Part shown: positions 28,100-38,095 of the stretch, one piece after another
Layout: every line of letters begins with the position of its first letter
How positions within the stretch are numbered: position 1 is the first letter of the stretch
From: Prochlorococcus marinus str. MIT 9313
Lineage (GTDB): Bacteria; Cyanobacteriota; Cyanobacteriia; PCC-6307; Cyanobiaceae
NCBI RefSeq assembly: GCF_000011485.1
Contig: NC_005071.1
Span: 1,305,347-1,369,346 of the forward strand
Length of the DNA: 64,000 nt
Reading direction: 5' to 3'
Translations under genes and position numbers: made by a program
Notes under the pieces: model-generated
Databases searched by the model: none
What the model was told of the DNA's origin: nothing
What the model saw: the letters and a program-made list of their open reading frames with translations, nothing else

Positions 28100-29223
28100 G
28101 CACTCGCGATGTGCTGGTCATCGGAGCAGGCGCCGCTGGATCTGCGGCAGCTTTCCATCTGGCTGCAGCCGGCCAACGCGTCACACTGCTCGAACAGAAT
28201 GCACACCAAACGATCAAACCCTGTGGCGGAGGCATGGCAGCCGCGGTGCAGGAGTGGTTTCCATTTGATTTGCAATCGGTCGTTGATGAAGTCATTGAAA
28301 GGGTTGAGTTCAGCTGGCAGCTCAGTGATCCCGTCGTGGCCGACCTGCAAGATTCCGCCCCGTTTTGGATTGTGCGGCGAGAAAAGCTTGATGCCCTCCT
28401 AACAAGCCAGGCGATTGATGCAGGCGCCGAACTGCTCCGGCCCTTTACGGTCAAAAGCTTGCAAAGACAAAACGAACGATGGCAAGTCACAGCCGATGAC
28501 GGCAGACAACTTGAAGCAAGAGCGGTCGTACTGGCGAATGGCTCCCAGTCAGCTTGGCCTGAAGCCTTGGGCTTGGGACCAAAAACCCTGCATCACGCGA
28601 GCACCATGTCTGTACGCCTGGAGGGTCGAGGCAACCTCAAAACTGGTTCAGCCCGATTTGAATTTGGGCTGGTTCATCATGGTTTTGCCTGGGCTTTCCC
28701 CTTGGCAGGAGGCGTGAATGTAGGCGTAGGTACGTTCATCGGCCGCAATGCCGCCGATAGTGATGCCGTCTTGGAACAACTGCTACCGAACCTGGGATTT
28801 GACCCGCAAGCAGGCAAACGACAAGAAGCATCTTTACGGGTATGGAACGGCCATCAAGCACTGCATGGCGATGGTGTCGTCGCCGTGGGAGATGCGGCAT
28901 CACTATGCGATCCGTTCCTGGCAGAAGGTCTGCGCCCAGCGTTGATGAGTGGATGTGAAGCAGCCCGCTGCCTGAATCATTGGTTGAACGGTGATACCAA
29001 CAACCTGGCTGATTACAGCCAAACCATGCGACAACGGTGGGGAGACTCCATGGCCTGGGGCAAGAGGATTGCTCAGGTGTTTTATCGATTCCCCAAGGTG
29101 GGATATCAGCTTGGGATCAAAAGGCCAACAGCTCCACAACGGATTGCTCAGATCCTTTCTGGAGAAATGGGGTATGGCGACATTGCCCAGCGTGTGATTA
29201 AACGGTTGCTATTGCAACGTTAA
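28096..29223 (+). CDS. Geranylgeranyl reductase-family FAD oxidoreductase
   Basis: The 375-residue protein has an N-terminal FAD motif [17 protein letters not shown], the family [10 protein letters not shown] segment near residue 43 and a second flavin motif [19 protein letters not shown] near 262. It resembles ChlP paralogues but lacks the full ChlP N-terminus, so it may reduce another isoprenoid. The start is TTG at 28096, overlapping the frr TGA; a GTG at 28111 is the alternative. Confidence 0.85.
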   Translation: MSTRDVLVIGAGAAGSAAAFHLAAAGQRVTLLEQNAHQTIKPCGGGMAAAVQEWFPFDLQSVVDEVIERVEFSWQLSDPVVADLQDSAPFWIVRREKLDALLTSQAIDAGAELLRPFTVKSLQRQNERWQVTADDGRQLEARAVVLANGSQSAWPEALGLGPKTLHHASTMSVRLEGRGNLKTGSARFEFGLVHHGFAWAFPLAGGVNVGVGTFIGRNAADSDAVLEQLLPNLGFDPQAGKRQEASLRVWNGHQALHGDGVVAVGDAASLCDPFLAEGLRPALMSGCEAARCLNHWLNGDTNNLADYSQTMRQRWGDSMAWGKRIAQVFYRFPKVGYQLGIKRPTAPQRIAQILSGEMGYGDIAQRVIKRLLLQR

Positions 29224-29392
29224 TTACATAAAATAATAAAGATTAGCCGAACGAAGTTCGATAACTAGCATTCAAGCATTTCTAATTTAAAATAAATTTC
29301 AGCGTGAGCAGTGAAGTGCTCTCAAGTGATTACGAAGAACGCAAAATCACAGGCCCAAAGCAACGTCAATCACTTCTTCACAAAACCAATTG

Positions 29393-30058
29393 TTACCAAG
29401 GGAGAATCTCCCCATTGGCATGCCAAAAAGTGCCTGAGTTTTCCAAATTGAGATTGTCAATACGGGCCAACAAGCCATCAACCGATTCTTCTGGAGTAAT
29501 GCCTTGATCAGTGAATCCTGTCATGCGGGTACGCACAAGCCCTGGATGAAGAAGCGCCACGGCAATGCCTTGAGATTTAAGGTCGATAGCTAATGACTTT
29601 CCTGCCATACACAAAGCCACCTTCGACATCCTGTAGCCATAAGAACCGCCGGAACTGTTGTCATCGATCGAGCCCATTCGGCTAGTCATCAAAATGACTT
29701 TTGCGCCAGGAAGTAGATGATCCATGAGAGCATGTGTGACACGTAATGGCCCAATGGCGTTGACCTCGAACTGACGACGAAGGCTCTCGGGATCAAAATC
29801 TTTCAAAGTCGTGCTTTCCAAAATGCCGGCATTGTGGATCAGTACATCGATCGGCAAGCTGCGAAGCCGTTGCTTCAAGCGCGCAATCGATCCATCTGAA
29901 GTGATCTCGACTCCGGCCTCAATACGCACGCCTAAGCCTTCCAATTGCTGCGAAGGCTTACGGCATGCAGCCACAACCACGTCACCACGAGCATGAAGCT
30001 GACGACAATATTCATAGCCAATGCCGCGATTCGTTCCTGTGATCAGATAGGTCGCCAA
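29393..30058 (-). CDS. Short-chain dehydrogenase/reductase (C-factor-like)
   Basis: The 221-residue SDR has the cofactor motif ITGTNRGIGYEYCRQL near residues 6-21, HNAGI near 75-79, a serine in MTSRMGS and the catalytic YRMSK near 143-147. It resembles the C-factor/sniffer-type group rather than fatty acid FabG. The substrate is unknown. The start is TTG at 30058. It has a 268-bp upstream gap with no recognisable gene. Confidence 0.82.
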   Translation of the reverse strand: MATYLITGTNRGIGYEYCRQLHARGDVVVAACRKPSQQLEGLGVRIEAGVEITSDGSIARLKQRLRSLPIDVLIHNAGILESTTLKDFDPESLRRQFEVNAIGPLRVTHALMDHLLPGAKVILMTSRMGSIDDNSSGGSYGYRMSKVALCMAGKSLAIDLKSQGIAVALLHPGLVRTRMTGFTDQGITPEESVDGLLARIDNLNLENSGTFWHANGEILPW

Positions 30059-30326
30059 GAGCAGAGAAAGCAGAAGCCTATTTAGAAAATAACTTTATAG
30101 CGAGAGAGTATCTTTGCACGCATGCCAGTTGGATTGGCAGGATTGCCAGCCCTGATCTCTCTCATGCTCTGATCAAACGATACCGATCTTGGGATTCATA
30201 GCATTAGTCCTTTCTAGATGGCAGAAAAAACTCTCCAGCTTCAACTCAGGCAAAGCAGAGTATTTTTCAACATTATAAGGAATGATGATAAATACTCATC
30301 ACCTTATTAACTTACTAAGCAAGACT

Positions 30327-31499
30327 TCAAGCTGTTGTTAGTGCCAAAGCAGCACCCAGCCCGGAACGAACATCTTCCTGAAGAAGTCGGCCATCATGGT
30401 CATGATCTAAGGCATCAAATACCGCATCACTACCGAGCCATTCTTCTCTAGTAATACAACCATCACCATCGAGATCATTGAGCATGAAAATCTCCTGAAC
30501 AACATGGCAGAAGGCCGCTCCTCCCTCCAAAACAGCTAATCGATGCGCCAGCTGAGCCTCAAGAGTTTCAATCGCCTTGCTAAAGCCGCGAATCCCTTCA
30601 TCCAACTTCTCAAAAGCCATGCGATCAGCCCTCATCATTGACTCAAAACTCTCCTTATCGACATGGATCTGAGACTCTGCAGCAACAGGATTAACCGCAT
30701 CCAACTTACGCTTCAGCGGAGCCTCTGTACTACCCAGCTGATCCAAAAGCTTTGGTGAGATGGTCAACAAATCACATCCAGCCAATTCAATGATTTCGTC
30801 AAGATTGCGGAAACTCGCACCCATGATCTCAGTCTTGTAATCATAGGTTTTGAAATAATTAAAGATCTTGGTCACCGAGATCACACCAGGGTCTTCTGGA
30901 CCTGCATAAGAATCCCGACCAGTAGACGCTTTGTACCAATCAAGGATTCGCCCAACAAAAGGAGAGATCAAAGTGACTCCTGCTTCTGCACAAGCGACAG
31001 CCTGAGAAAAGCCAAATAGCAGAGTTAAATTGCAATGAATTCCATCCTTCTCCAAAACCTCAGCCGCTTTTATACCCTCCCAAGTAGAAGCTATCTTGAT
31101 CAAAACGCGATCATTAGTAATGCCAGCGTCGTTATATAGGCCAATGAGTTTGTGAGCCTTAGCGATTGTGGCTTCAGTATTGAAACTGAGACGAGCATCC
31201 ACTTCAGTGGAAACACGGCCAGGAACAATCTTGAGAATTTCCTTTCCAAAGATTACACAAATCTCATCGAGAGCCTCATGGACCACCTCCTCCACAGCTG
31301 CAGAGTTACCCAATAACTGACGGGAGGAGTGAAGAGCCTCATCGATCAAACTCTGATAAGCAGGAATCTGAGCCGCCGCAAGGATCAATGAAGGGTTGGT
31401 CGTGGCATCCCTGGGGGTGAACTTTCTAATCGCGTCCAAATCACCGGTATCCGCCACGACCACGGTCATGGTGGAAAGCTGCTCAAGGAGTGTGGCCAT
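30327..31499 (-). CDS. tal: Transaldolase with C-terminal EF-hand pair
   Basis: It moves a dihydroxyacetone unit between sugar phosphates in the pentose phosphate pathway. Residues 1-325 match TalB; the Schiff-base lysine is Lys135 in RVLIKIAST. After it come two canonical 12-residue calcium loops, [12 protein letters not shown] (342-353) and [12 protein letters not shown] (365-376), giving 390 residues against about 317 for TalB. Both loops have acidic residues at positions 1, 3, 5 and 12, so calcium binding is plausible. The fusion has been noted in marine cyanobacterial genomes; its role is unknown to me. Confidence 0.95.
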   Translation of the reverse strand: MATLLEQLSTMTVVVADTGDLDAIRKFTPRDATTNPSLILAAAQIPAYQSLIDEALHSSRQLLGNSAAVEEVVHEALDEICVIFGKEILKIVPGRVSTEVDARLSFNTEATIAKAHKLIGLYNDAGITNDRVLIKIASTWEGIKAAEVLEKDGIHCNLTLLFGFSQAVACAEAGVTLISPFVGRILDWYKASTGRDSYAGPEDPGVISVTKIFNYFKTYDYKTEIMGASFRNLDEIIELAGCDLLTISPKLLDQLGSTEAPLKRKLDAVNPVAAESQIHVDKESFESMMRADRMAFEKLDEGIRGFSKAIETLEAQLAHRLAVLEGGAAFCHVVQEIFMLNDLDGDGCITREEWLGSDAVFDALDHDHDGRLLQEDVRSGLGAALALTTA

Positions 31500-31591
31500 G
31501 AAGCAGAACGTCTCGCAAGATCTTTAAGCTAGCGGCGTTTTTTTTGCTGACAGCCCAGGTTCAGAACTCACCATCGAAGATTTGCCAAGAC

Positions 31592-33400
31592 TTAGCCTTT
31601 GGCCGGCTGAGAATCGGTCTGCTCAGTGCTAGGTGGGATTTTTTCAAGCACCAGCAAAGCATCAATGATCTGCTTCGCCACAGGCACCGCCACCGTGGAC
31701 CCATAAGCATTGCCTCCCTGGGGTTCATCCACCACAACGACCACCACATAGCGAGGATTGTCAACCGGCAGATGGGCAACAAAACTGCAAATCTTTGCTC
31801 CTGGCAAATAAACACCATTCAGTGCTTTCTGAGCAGTGCCGGTCTTGCCACCAATGCGATACCCAGGTGTTTTCGCCCCTTCCCCACTCCCTGTCTCTAC
31901 AACCGATTCCATCCAGTCCCGCACAATCCTGGTGACATCTGGGCGCAGTAGTTGATGTCCAGTTGTTGCGGCGGCGCGTGGAGCCAACGCTTCTCCCGCC
32001 CGCAATCCCCTGGTGATATGGGGACTCACCAGTCGGCCACCATTGGCAATCAAGGCATGCAACTGAGCCAGCTTCAGTGGCGTGAGCGACAGTCCCTGTC
32101 CAAATGCCGCCGTGGCCGGCTCAATTGGCTGAGCCACGAATTGCTCCTTCGTCTTTAACTGACCTGCAATAGCCCCCGGCAGATCGGTATCGGGCTTGAC
32201 ATCAAGTCCTAGCCGTCGCAACCAATCCCAGTACAGCGAGGGTTTGAGCTGACGCATGATCTTCACCATGCCGACGTTGCTAGAAACCTGCAGCACCTTG
32301 GCGTAGTCGATCACCCCATGGCTCTTACGATCATGGTTGGAGATTGGCCATCCCCCGATCTTCAGTGATCCGTTGTCATTCACCATTCCCCCCGGCTCAA
32401 TCACACCTTCCTGAAGAGCAAGGGCAAGGTTGATCGGCTTGAAGGTAGAACCAGGTTCATAAAGGTCCTGAACGGACCACTCGCGAAAGAGAGAGGGCGA
32501 ATATTTCCAATACTTGTTTGGGTCATATGTGGGTGTGGACGCCAGCGCCAGCAACTCTCCATTGGTGACATCAATCACGATGGCCACTCCCTTCTTTGCC
32601 TTCCACTCTTTGACCTGGGCCACAAGTGCCTGCCCCGCCAGCTCCTGCAAACGAGCATCCAAAGTGAGCTGCAGGCTTAGATGATCGCCATAAAACACTC
32701 CCGGAGCCAGGTCGTCAGGAAGGGGGGTGCCATCCGCTCCTCGGCGCATGCTGCGAACCTGTTCATGACGCAACAAATCCTCGTGGCGACTTTGCTCCAA
32801 TCCCGCCTGTGGGACGCGATCCAAATTAAGAAAACCCACCACGTTGGCAAACAGAGAGCCCTGCGGATAGAGCCGCTGTGGATAAGCCTCAAGATCTAAA
32901 CCACTGATACCAAGGTTGCGGATTTCATTGACGATGTCTTGATCCAATCCTTCAGCAAGCTTCACACCAGAAGGACGGTCGCCAAATCGCTGCACCAATT
33001 CGGCAACAGGAATCGCCAACACCCCGGAGAGCTTGCGAGCAACATCCAGTGGCTTACGAATCAAACCGGGATCATCCCCGGGGAAATTAAAATAACGAGG
33101 ATGAGCCCAAAGCCGAAAGCGTTCCTCATCGAGAGCCACCAGCCGTCCATTGCGGTCCACAATTGAACGCCGTGTCCCAATCGGTTGGGTTCGCTGGGTC
33201 TGCAAAGCCCTTGCACGGGCTTCAAGTTCCGGTGCTTGCAGAACCTGCAGCCAAGCCATCCGGCCCACAAGTCCAATCAGCCCAACGCAGAGGATGGAAA
33301 ACACCCATCGCATCCGATGAGCAGGAACTGATTCCAACGCAATCACGTCCTGGGCACGCCTCCTGGAGCTTCGTGAGCGACGAGCCTTTGAGGCAGGCAT
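31592..33400 (-). CDS. ftsI: Penicillin-binding protein 2/3, septal transpeptidase
   Basis: This class B PBP cross-links peptidoglycan at the septum. The 602-residue protein has a basic cytoplasmic N-terminus, one membrane helix (residues 31-50) and a dimerisation domain. The catalytic motifs are SxxK in GSTFKPIN near 317, SSN in VSSNVGM near 372 and KTG in GGKTGTAQKA near 518. The ATG overlaps the stop of the FtsL-like gene by one base (TGATG), which supports assignment to the cell-division FtsI rather than PBP2. Confidence 0.93.
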   Translation of the reverse strand: MPASKARRSRSSRRRAQDVIALESVPAHRMRWVFSILCVGLIGLVGRMAWLQVLQAPELEARARALQTQRTQPIGTRRSIVDRNGRLVALDEERFRLWAHPRYFNFPGDDPGLIRKPLDVARKLSGVLAIPVAELVQRFGDRPSGVKLAEGLDQDIVNEIRNLGISGLDLEAYPQRLYPQGSLFANVVGFLNLDRVPQAGLEQSRHEDLLRHEQVRSMRRGADGTPLPDDLAPGVFYGDHLSLQLTLDARLQELAGQALVAQVKEWKAKKGVAIVIDVTNGELLALASTPTYDPNKYWKYSPSLFREWSVQDLYEPGSTFKPINLALALQEGVIEPGGMVNDNGSLKIGGWPISNHDRKSHGVIDYAKVLQVSSNVGMVKIMRQLKPSLYWDWLRRLGLDVKPDTDLPGAIAGQLKTKEQFVAQPIEPATAAFGQGLSLTPLKLAQLHALIANGGRLVSPHITRGLRAGEALAPRAAATTGHQLLRPDVTRIVRDWMESVVETGSGEGAKTPGYRIGGKTGTAQKALNGVYLPGAKICSFVAHLPVDNPRYVVVVVVDEPQGGNAYGSTVAVPVAKQIIDALLVLEKIPPSTEQTDSQPAKG

Positions 33401-33867
33401 CAGTAGCCGTGATTAATGGGTTGGCCCATCAATTGGCTAAGCAGTTGCGACTCTCCAGAAACAACACCACCAGACGGATTCGCAGAGCGATCGAGGTAAA
33501 GAAGGTTGGCAACCTTTGTGGGAACCATCGACTGAGGCAACCTGGTTTCAACCAACAAGTGACGCTCAATCATCGCGGTTGACTCCGTAAGACGATGAGC
33601 CAATGAGCGAGTGGTCTCCAGCCTGTTGAAAGCAATCGTCCAACGATGCTGCCAATGCAGCGTGAGAGCGGACATCAATGCCGCAGCAACCAAAACACCG
33701 ATCAATGCACCATCAGCAGCCCGATGCAGTCCTGCCAGGACTGGCGACTGGCGAGCCACCTTCCTTGAAGACAAGGATCCCTGGATCAGCTCAAGTGTGC
33801 GGACAGAACGTGCCCGAGAAACAGCACGGTTAGCCGTTACCGAACGCTGTTGAAGTGCGGCAACCAC
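33400..33867 (-). CDS. FtsL-like bitopic division protein (candidate)
   Basis: The 155-residue protein has about 50 polar, basic cytoplasmic residues and one membrane helix (GALIGVLVAAALMSALTLHW). A heptad-like segment follows (NRLETTRSLAHRLTESTAMI) with a Pro/Ser-rich tail. FtsL has the same layout and usually sits directly before ftsI, as here with a one-base overlap. Sequence identity to FtsL is not apparent, so the name rests on shape and position. The start is GTG at 33867. Confidence 0.65.
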   Translation of the reverse strand: MVAALQQRSVTANRAVSRARSVRTLELIQGSLSSRKVARQSPVLAGLHRAADGALIGVLVAAALMSALTLHWQHRWTIAFNRLETTRSLAHRLTESTAMIERHLLVETRLPQSMVPTKVANLLYLDRSANPSGGVVSGESQLLSQLMGQPINHGY

Positions 33868-33959
33868 CTAATAAGCCACTCTAATAAATCAGTGAACCAC
33901 CCTCAATAGGCCTCCGCAAGGCTAAGTCGCTAACAATCAAGGCTGATTGAAGAGTTCAG

Positions 33960-35351
33960 TTATCCGCCAAGCAGCAAAAGATTGATGAAAGTAACCCCAT
34001 TCCAGAGGGCATGCATCAGCACGCAAGGCAAAAGACGCCCTGAACTAAGCCTTAATAGACCGAGTCCCAAGCCCAACACAAACAGCGGTGGTAATTCACC
34101 AACACTCAGGTGAGCCACACCAAACACCAACGCGCTAGTTACCACACCCCATAGCGGGCCAAAAGATTTCGCCAATACAGGCAGAAGCGCACCACGAAAA
34201 ACCAACTCCTCAAAGAGAGGCGCCAGAATCACAGCGGTGGTGGCTAGCAACATCAAGGCCAATGGATCCTTGCTGCGCAGTACCAGTTCCAATAAGGGGT
34301 TACTTCCCCCTTGATCCCCCAACAGCAATCCCATCAGCCATCCAGTCAAGAGAACCAACGGCATCACCATCAACCAGCCTCGACCTGCCTTCAGCAACGC
34401 TGAACCCCAAGGCTGCAGACGCCACTGCAACCATCCATCAACGGGCCGATCAGTTGCCTGCAGACTGCGCAGCTGCTGACGCAGAATCAACAATGGCGGT
34501 AGTGCCAAAGCGCCGTAGCCAATCACCACTGTCAACGCTTTGCTCAAGGGGCTGTCCATCCCCCTCGTCATCAAGGCACTCAGCGGAGCCACGAAAGCGG
34601 GAGCAATCACCTCACCCAAGACCACAAATCCACAGGCAATCAGGAGCACCATGTCCGTTAAGGAAAGTGGTAAGGCCTGAAGCGGTGGCCAGGGAGCAAC
34701 AGACTTGCGCAACAACATCCAAAGATGACGCAACAAAAGCGCAGTACCGGCAAGTAGAGCCGCCGCCGGTAACACCACGCTCAAGACCAGCCGCAAAGCC
34801 ATGCTCGATGCGACACGGGGATTCACGCAGTCATCGCGATCCCCGCCAAGAGCAAAGCAACCAACCTGCTGAAGCAAAGGGTCCCCGCTTAATGAGCCAA
34901 GCGCCTCACGATCAGCAAGTGACAAGCCCCCTTCTTGCTTACTAGCCAGTAGCGCCTGCTCTAGAGGGATCAGTAACGGTGACTGCACTGAAGCAGCCAG
35001 GAGCTCACGACGTTCTGCCTCTGAAGATTGGAGTCCGGCGAGCAACAGCCTCTGGCGGTCATTCATCTGACTGAGAGGGATCTCACCGAGAGCTTCTTGC
35101 AAAGCCAATGTTGGATCCTCACCCACAAGCAGAGGCCTAATGGCTGCAGGGACGGCCTGATCAGCAAGCAAAGCCATCTCCTGTTGCTGCATGGAGATGG
35201 TTGGGGTCACTGACGGCCTGCTGAAGCTGTCTTGCAACCCCACAAACCAAATCAAAACCGCAAACATCAGTGATACGAAAGCCAGTCCGACTTTCCAAAG
35301 CGGCTCACGGGTGTATCGCCTGATCAGGCTGAACAGGGGATCAAAGCTCAA
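33960..35351 (-). CDS. CPBP-family intramembrane metalloprotease
   Basis: The 463-residue membrane protein has the CPBP (Abi/CAAX protease) motifs: EELVFRGALLPVL near residue 380, FGVAHLS near 417 and HALWNG near 448. These supply the glutamates and histidines of the active site. A periplasmic-type insert of about 130 residues follows the first helix, and seven or eight further helices precede the active site. Substrates are unknown. TTG at 35351 is the apparent start. Confidence 0.85.
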   Translation of the reverse strand: MSFDPLFSLIRRYTREPLWKVGLAFVSLMFAVLIWFVGLQDSFSRPSVTPTISMQQQEMALLADQAVPAAIRPLLVGEDPTLALQEALGEIPLSQMNDRQRLLLAGLQSSEAERRELLAASVQSPLLIPLEQALLASKQEGGLSLADREALGSLSGDPLLQQVGCFALGGDRDDCVNPRVASSMALRLVLSVVLPAAALLAGTALLLRHLWMLLRKSVAPWPPLQALPLSLTDMVLLIACGFVVLGEVIAPAFVAPLSALMTRGMDSPLSKALTVVIGYGALALPPLLILRQQLRSLQATDRPVDGWLQWRLQPWGSALLKAGRGWLMVMPLVLLTGWLMGLLLGDQGGSNPLLELVLRSKDPLALMLLATTAVILAPLFEELVFRGALLPVLAKSFGPLWGVVTSALVFGVAHLSVGELPPLFVLGLGLGLLRLSSGRLLPCVLMHALWNGVTFINLLLLGG

Positions 35352-35502
35352 CGACCAGGCATCAATTGAAACTGATTCTCGCTGGCCGCAGCACAGCGCG
35401 CTGACAGCTGTTCAACACTCCCTCAAGGGCATCTCCGACAACCATCCCATACTGCGCTGGCAGGGGGCCCCATACGATGGCCGCGTCAAAACATCTTTGC
35501 CG

Positions 35503-36834
35503 GTGCCCCTGCGTCTTCTCCTCGTCCGTCATGGGCTGAGCAGCTTCAACCGCGAGCGACGGATTCAGGGTCGCAGTGATCTTTCCACGCTCACCTCGCA
35601 AGGCCAAGAACAGGCCCGTCAAACTGGACAAGCCCTAAAAGAAATCCAAATCAATGCTGTTTACAGCTCCCCTCTGAAGCGTGCCGCATCCACAACAACA
35701 AACCTACTAGCAAGCAAAGGCAGTGATCTCAGACCTTGCTTCGATGATGGGTTACTGGAAATCGACCTGGCTCCATGGAGTGGTCTCTGCAGCGATGAGG
35801 TAAAGAGCATGTTCCCAGATGCCTATCGCACCTGGAAGCAACAACCACAGGAATTGGTTCTCAAGCGAGAAGACGGCAATCCCTATAAACCCATTGGCGA
35901 GCTGATGGAACAGGCTCGTGAATTCCTACGGAAACTCATTCAACGTCACCCAATGGAGGGTGACGAAACAGTTCTGGTTGTTTCGCACAATTGCATCCTG
36001 CGCTGCTTAATCCTTGTTCTCCTTGGTGAGCCAGACCAAGGCTTGCGACGACTGCGCCTCGATAACGCCTCACTCTCGGTGTTCAACCTGATACCCCTCT
36101 CAGAGCAATCCCATCAAGCACAAGTCGAATGCCTCAACAGCACCGTTCACTTGCATCAGCAACTACCCAGCAAAGGGAAGGGGCCGAGACTGATCCTTGT
36201 GCGCCATGGTGAAACCGACTGGAACCAACAAGGCCGGTTCCAAGGCCAAATCGACATCCCGCTGAATAAAAATGGCTTCGCGCAAGCCGCCGCAGCCGGT
36301 GCATTCCTAAGCGATGTGTTGATCGATCAGGCCTACAGCAGTTCGATGACCCGACCAAGACAAACGGCGGAAGCCATCCTCAAGCACCATCCAGATGTCC
36401 AACTCGAAGTCACCCAGGGGCTGGTGGAAATTGGCCATGGCCTTTGGGAAGGGAAGCTGGAATCAGACATTGAAGCCGGCTGGCCTGAACTGCTAGATGC
36501 CTGGAAAAAAGCTCCGCAGACGGTGCAGATGCCCGAAGGCGAAACCATCCAGGATGTATGGAAGCGTTCAGTGGCCTGCTGGAACAAGATCGCCAACAGC
36601 CTGGCTCCAGAAGCAACAGCGCTCGTGGTGGCTCATGACGCTGTCAACAAAACGATTCTCTGCCATCTACTCGGAATGACCCCGGCTGATATCTGGGCAG
36701 TCAAACAAGGGAATGGAGGTGTCACGGTGGTCGACATCGCTACAGATCCCGGCCAACCTGCAGTGGTGACCTCTCTCAACCTCACCTCTCACCTTGGTGG
36801 TGTGCTCGATCGCACAGCTGCTGGGGCGCTCTAA
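35503..36834 (+). CDS. Double-domain histidine phosphatase (phosphoglycerate mutase-like)
   Basis: Two complete phosphoglycerate-mutase-type domains are fused. The first has LLVRHGLSSFN and VVSHNCILR; the second has LVRHGETDWNQQGRFQG near residue 227 and VVAHDAVNK. Both keep the nucleophile histidine and the second histidine, so both could be active. Cofactor-independent or broad phosphatase function is possible, since no true dPGM-specific insert is evident. No ATG precedes the first domain closely; GTG at 35503 is my choice, TTG at 35497 the alternative, and the frame is open back to 35191. Confidence 0.85.
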   Translation: MPLRLLLVRHGLSSFNRERRIQGRSDLSTLTSQGQEQARQTGQALKEIQINAVYSSPLKRAASTTTNLLASKGSDLRPCFDDGLLEIDLAPWSGLCSDEVKSMFPDAYRTWKQQPQELVLKREDGNPYKPIGELMEQAREFLRKLIQRHPMEGDETVLVVSHNCILRCLILVLLGEPDQGLRRLRLDNASLSVFNLIPLSEQSHQAQVECLNSTVHLHQQLPSKGKGPRLILVRHGETDWNQQGRFQGQIDIPLNKNGFAQAAAAGAFLSDVLIDQAYSSSMTRPRQTAEAILKHHPDVQLEVTQGLVEIGHGLWEGKLESDIEAGWPELLDAWKKAPQTVQMPEGETIQDVWKRSVACWNKIANSLAPEATALVVAHDAVNKTILCHLLGMTPADIWAVKQGNGGVTVVDIATDPGQPAVVTSLNLTSHLGGVLDRTAAGAL

Positions 36835-36838
36835 CGTG

Positions 36839-38095
36839 ATGCCCGAGGCACAACTTCTAGACCCCATAAGGATCCTGCACGGGTCGGATCAACCTGTCGT
36901 TGAAGATGCTGTGCTGATCAGAGACAACCATCTGATCGCCTTTGGAGCGAAGGCACGTATACAGGCTCAACAGCTCGGGCTGCCCCCCAAATCAGCCAGC
37001 CAACAACTACTCGCCCCCTGTCTTGTAGACCCCCATTCCATCCTTGAAGATCCAATCAGTGGTCATTGCGAAACCCTTGCAAGCCTGAGACATGCAGCTG
37101 CTGCTGCCGGTTATGGCCAACTAGCTCTGCTACCCCGCAGTTCCTCCTGGCGTGATCGCCCCGAAAGATTGCAGGGATTTTTAAATCCAAATAGCGATGT
37201 CGACATTCACTTGTGGGGCAGCTTTAGCAGAGATGGTGCCGGCAGCGAACTATCCCCCCACGCGGATTTAGTGCAACACGGTGCCGTAGGGCTGGCAAAC
37301 GACGATCTAATCCTGCCGATCGCTCTCCTACAGCGAGGACTGGTGCTAGGCGAAATGGGGTCAGCCCCTGTGTTAATCGCCCCCAGAGATGAAAAAATTC
37401 AAGGTGGCGGGATGGTGCGCGAAGGCGTTGAAACACTACGAGCGGGCTGGGCACCTGACCCCTTCGCCAGCGAAACCCTCCCCCTGGGACAACTTCTCGA
37501 ACTTCATCGGCAGCACCCTGAACGTTCCCTAAGACTGATGAACCTGGCCACTGCCCCTGGAGTCGCCATCTTGGGGTCCTGTCCCTCCCGGCCTATGGCC
37601 AGCGTGTGCTGGTGGCATCTGGTGACTGACCAAAGCAAACTTGATCCCACAGAGCTTGGATGGAGGGTCAGCCCATCTCTTGGCAGTCCTAGAGATCGAG
37701 CCGCCTTGATCAAGGCCCTCGCCAATGGCACCCTCACGGCCGTGGCTGTCCATGCCATACCCCTGGATGAGGAAGATACCCAACTGCCTCCCAATCAGCT
37801 TGAGCCTGGCCTAGCAGGCCATCAACTCGTGCTGCCTGCGCTTTGGCAAGAGCTTGTGGTCAAAGCTGGTTGGTCTGTAGAGCAGCTTTGGCATGCTCTG
37901 AGTTTTGGACCGTCAAAAATGCTCAACCTGCCCGAAGAACGCTTGACCGTTGGCAGCCGGCGCTGGCTGATGTTCGACCCTGATCAGCTCTGGATCCAAG
38001 ATCGGCACAGTGATGATGCCCCCAAAGCCGCTAATCAACCCTGGCAGGGCTGCCAACTGCAAGGCCGTGTCGTGGCATGTGGACTCAGGGAATAA
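36839..38095 (+). CDS. Dihydroorotase-like protein lacking the metal motif
   Basis: The 418-residue protein follows the dihydroorotase plan: an N-terminal strand LLDPIRILHGSDQPVVEDAVLI, a barrel and a C-terminal NLPEERLTVGSRRWLMFD segment like class I PyrC. The metal motif D-x-H-x-H-x-R is replaced by VDPHSILED near residue 64, so the second histidine and arginine are gone, and a later NAHGK-type motif is not found. It is probably a non-catalytic paralogue, as with the pseudo-DHOases that scaffold aspartate carbamoyltransferase. ATG at 36839 follows the phosphatase stop by four bases. The last 11 bp overlap lepB. Confidence 0.78.
   Translation: MPEAQLLDPIRILHGSDQPVVEDAVLIRDNHLIAFGAKARIQAQQLGLPPKSASQQLLAPCLVDPHSILEDPISGHCETLASLRHAAAAAGYGQLALLPRSSSWRDRPERLQGFLNPNSDVDIHLWGSFSRDGAGSELSPHADLVQHGAVGLANDDLILPIALLQRGLVLGEMGSAPVLIAPRDEKIQGGGMVREGVETLRAGWAPDPFASETLPLGQLLELHRQHPERSLRLMNLATAPGVAILGSCPSRPMASVCWWHLVTDQSKLDPTELGWRVSPSLGSPRDRAALIKALANGTLTAVAVHAIPLDEEDTQLPPNQLEPGLAGHQLVLPALWQELVVKAGWSVEQLWHALSFGPSKMLNLPEERLTVGSRRWLMFDPDQLWIQDRHSDDAPKAANQPWQGCQLQGRVVACGLRE

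Noticed and set aside
29230..29275. Short inverted repeat CGAAC/GTTCG after the geranylgeranyl reductase-like gene
   Set aside because: The stem is only five base pairs and is not followed by a T run, so I do not call a terminator.
30123..30173. 16-codon hydrophobic frame upstream of the SDR gene
   Set aside because: It is very short with no initiation signal.
34262..34945. 227-codon plus-strand frame opposite the CPBP protease gene
   Set aside because: It is a Pro/Ser/Arg-rich shadow; the minus strand carries clear protease motifs.
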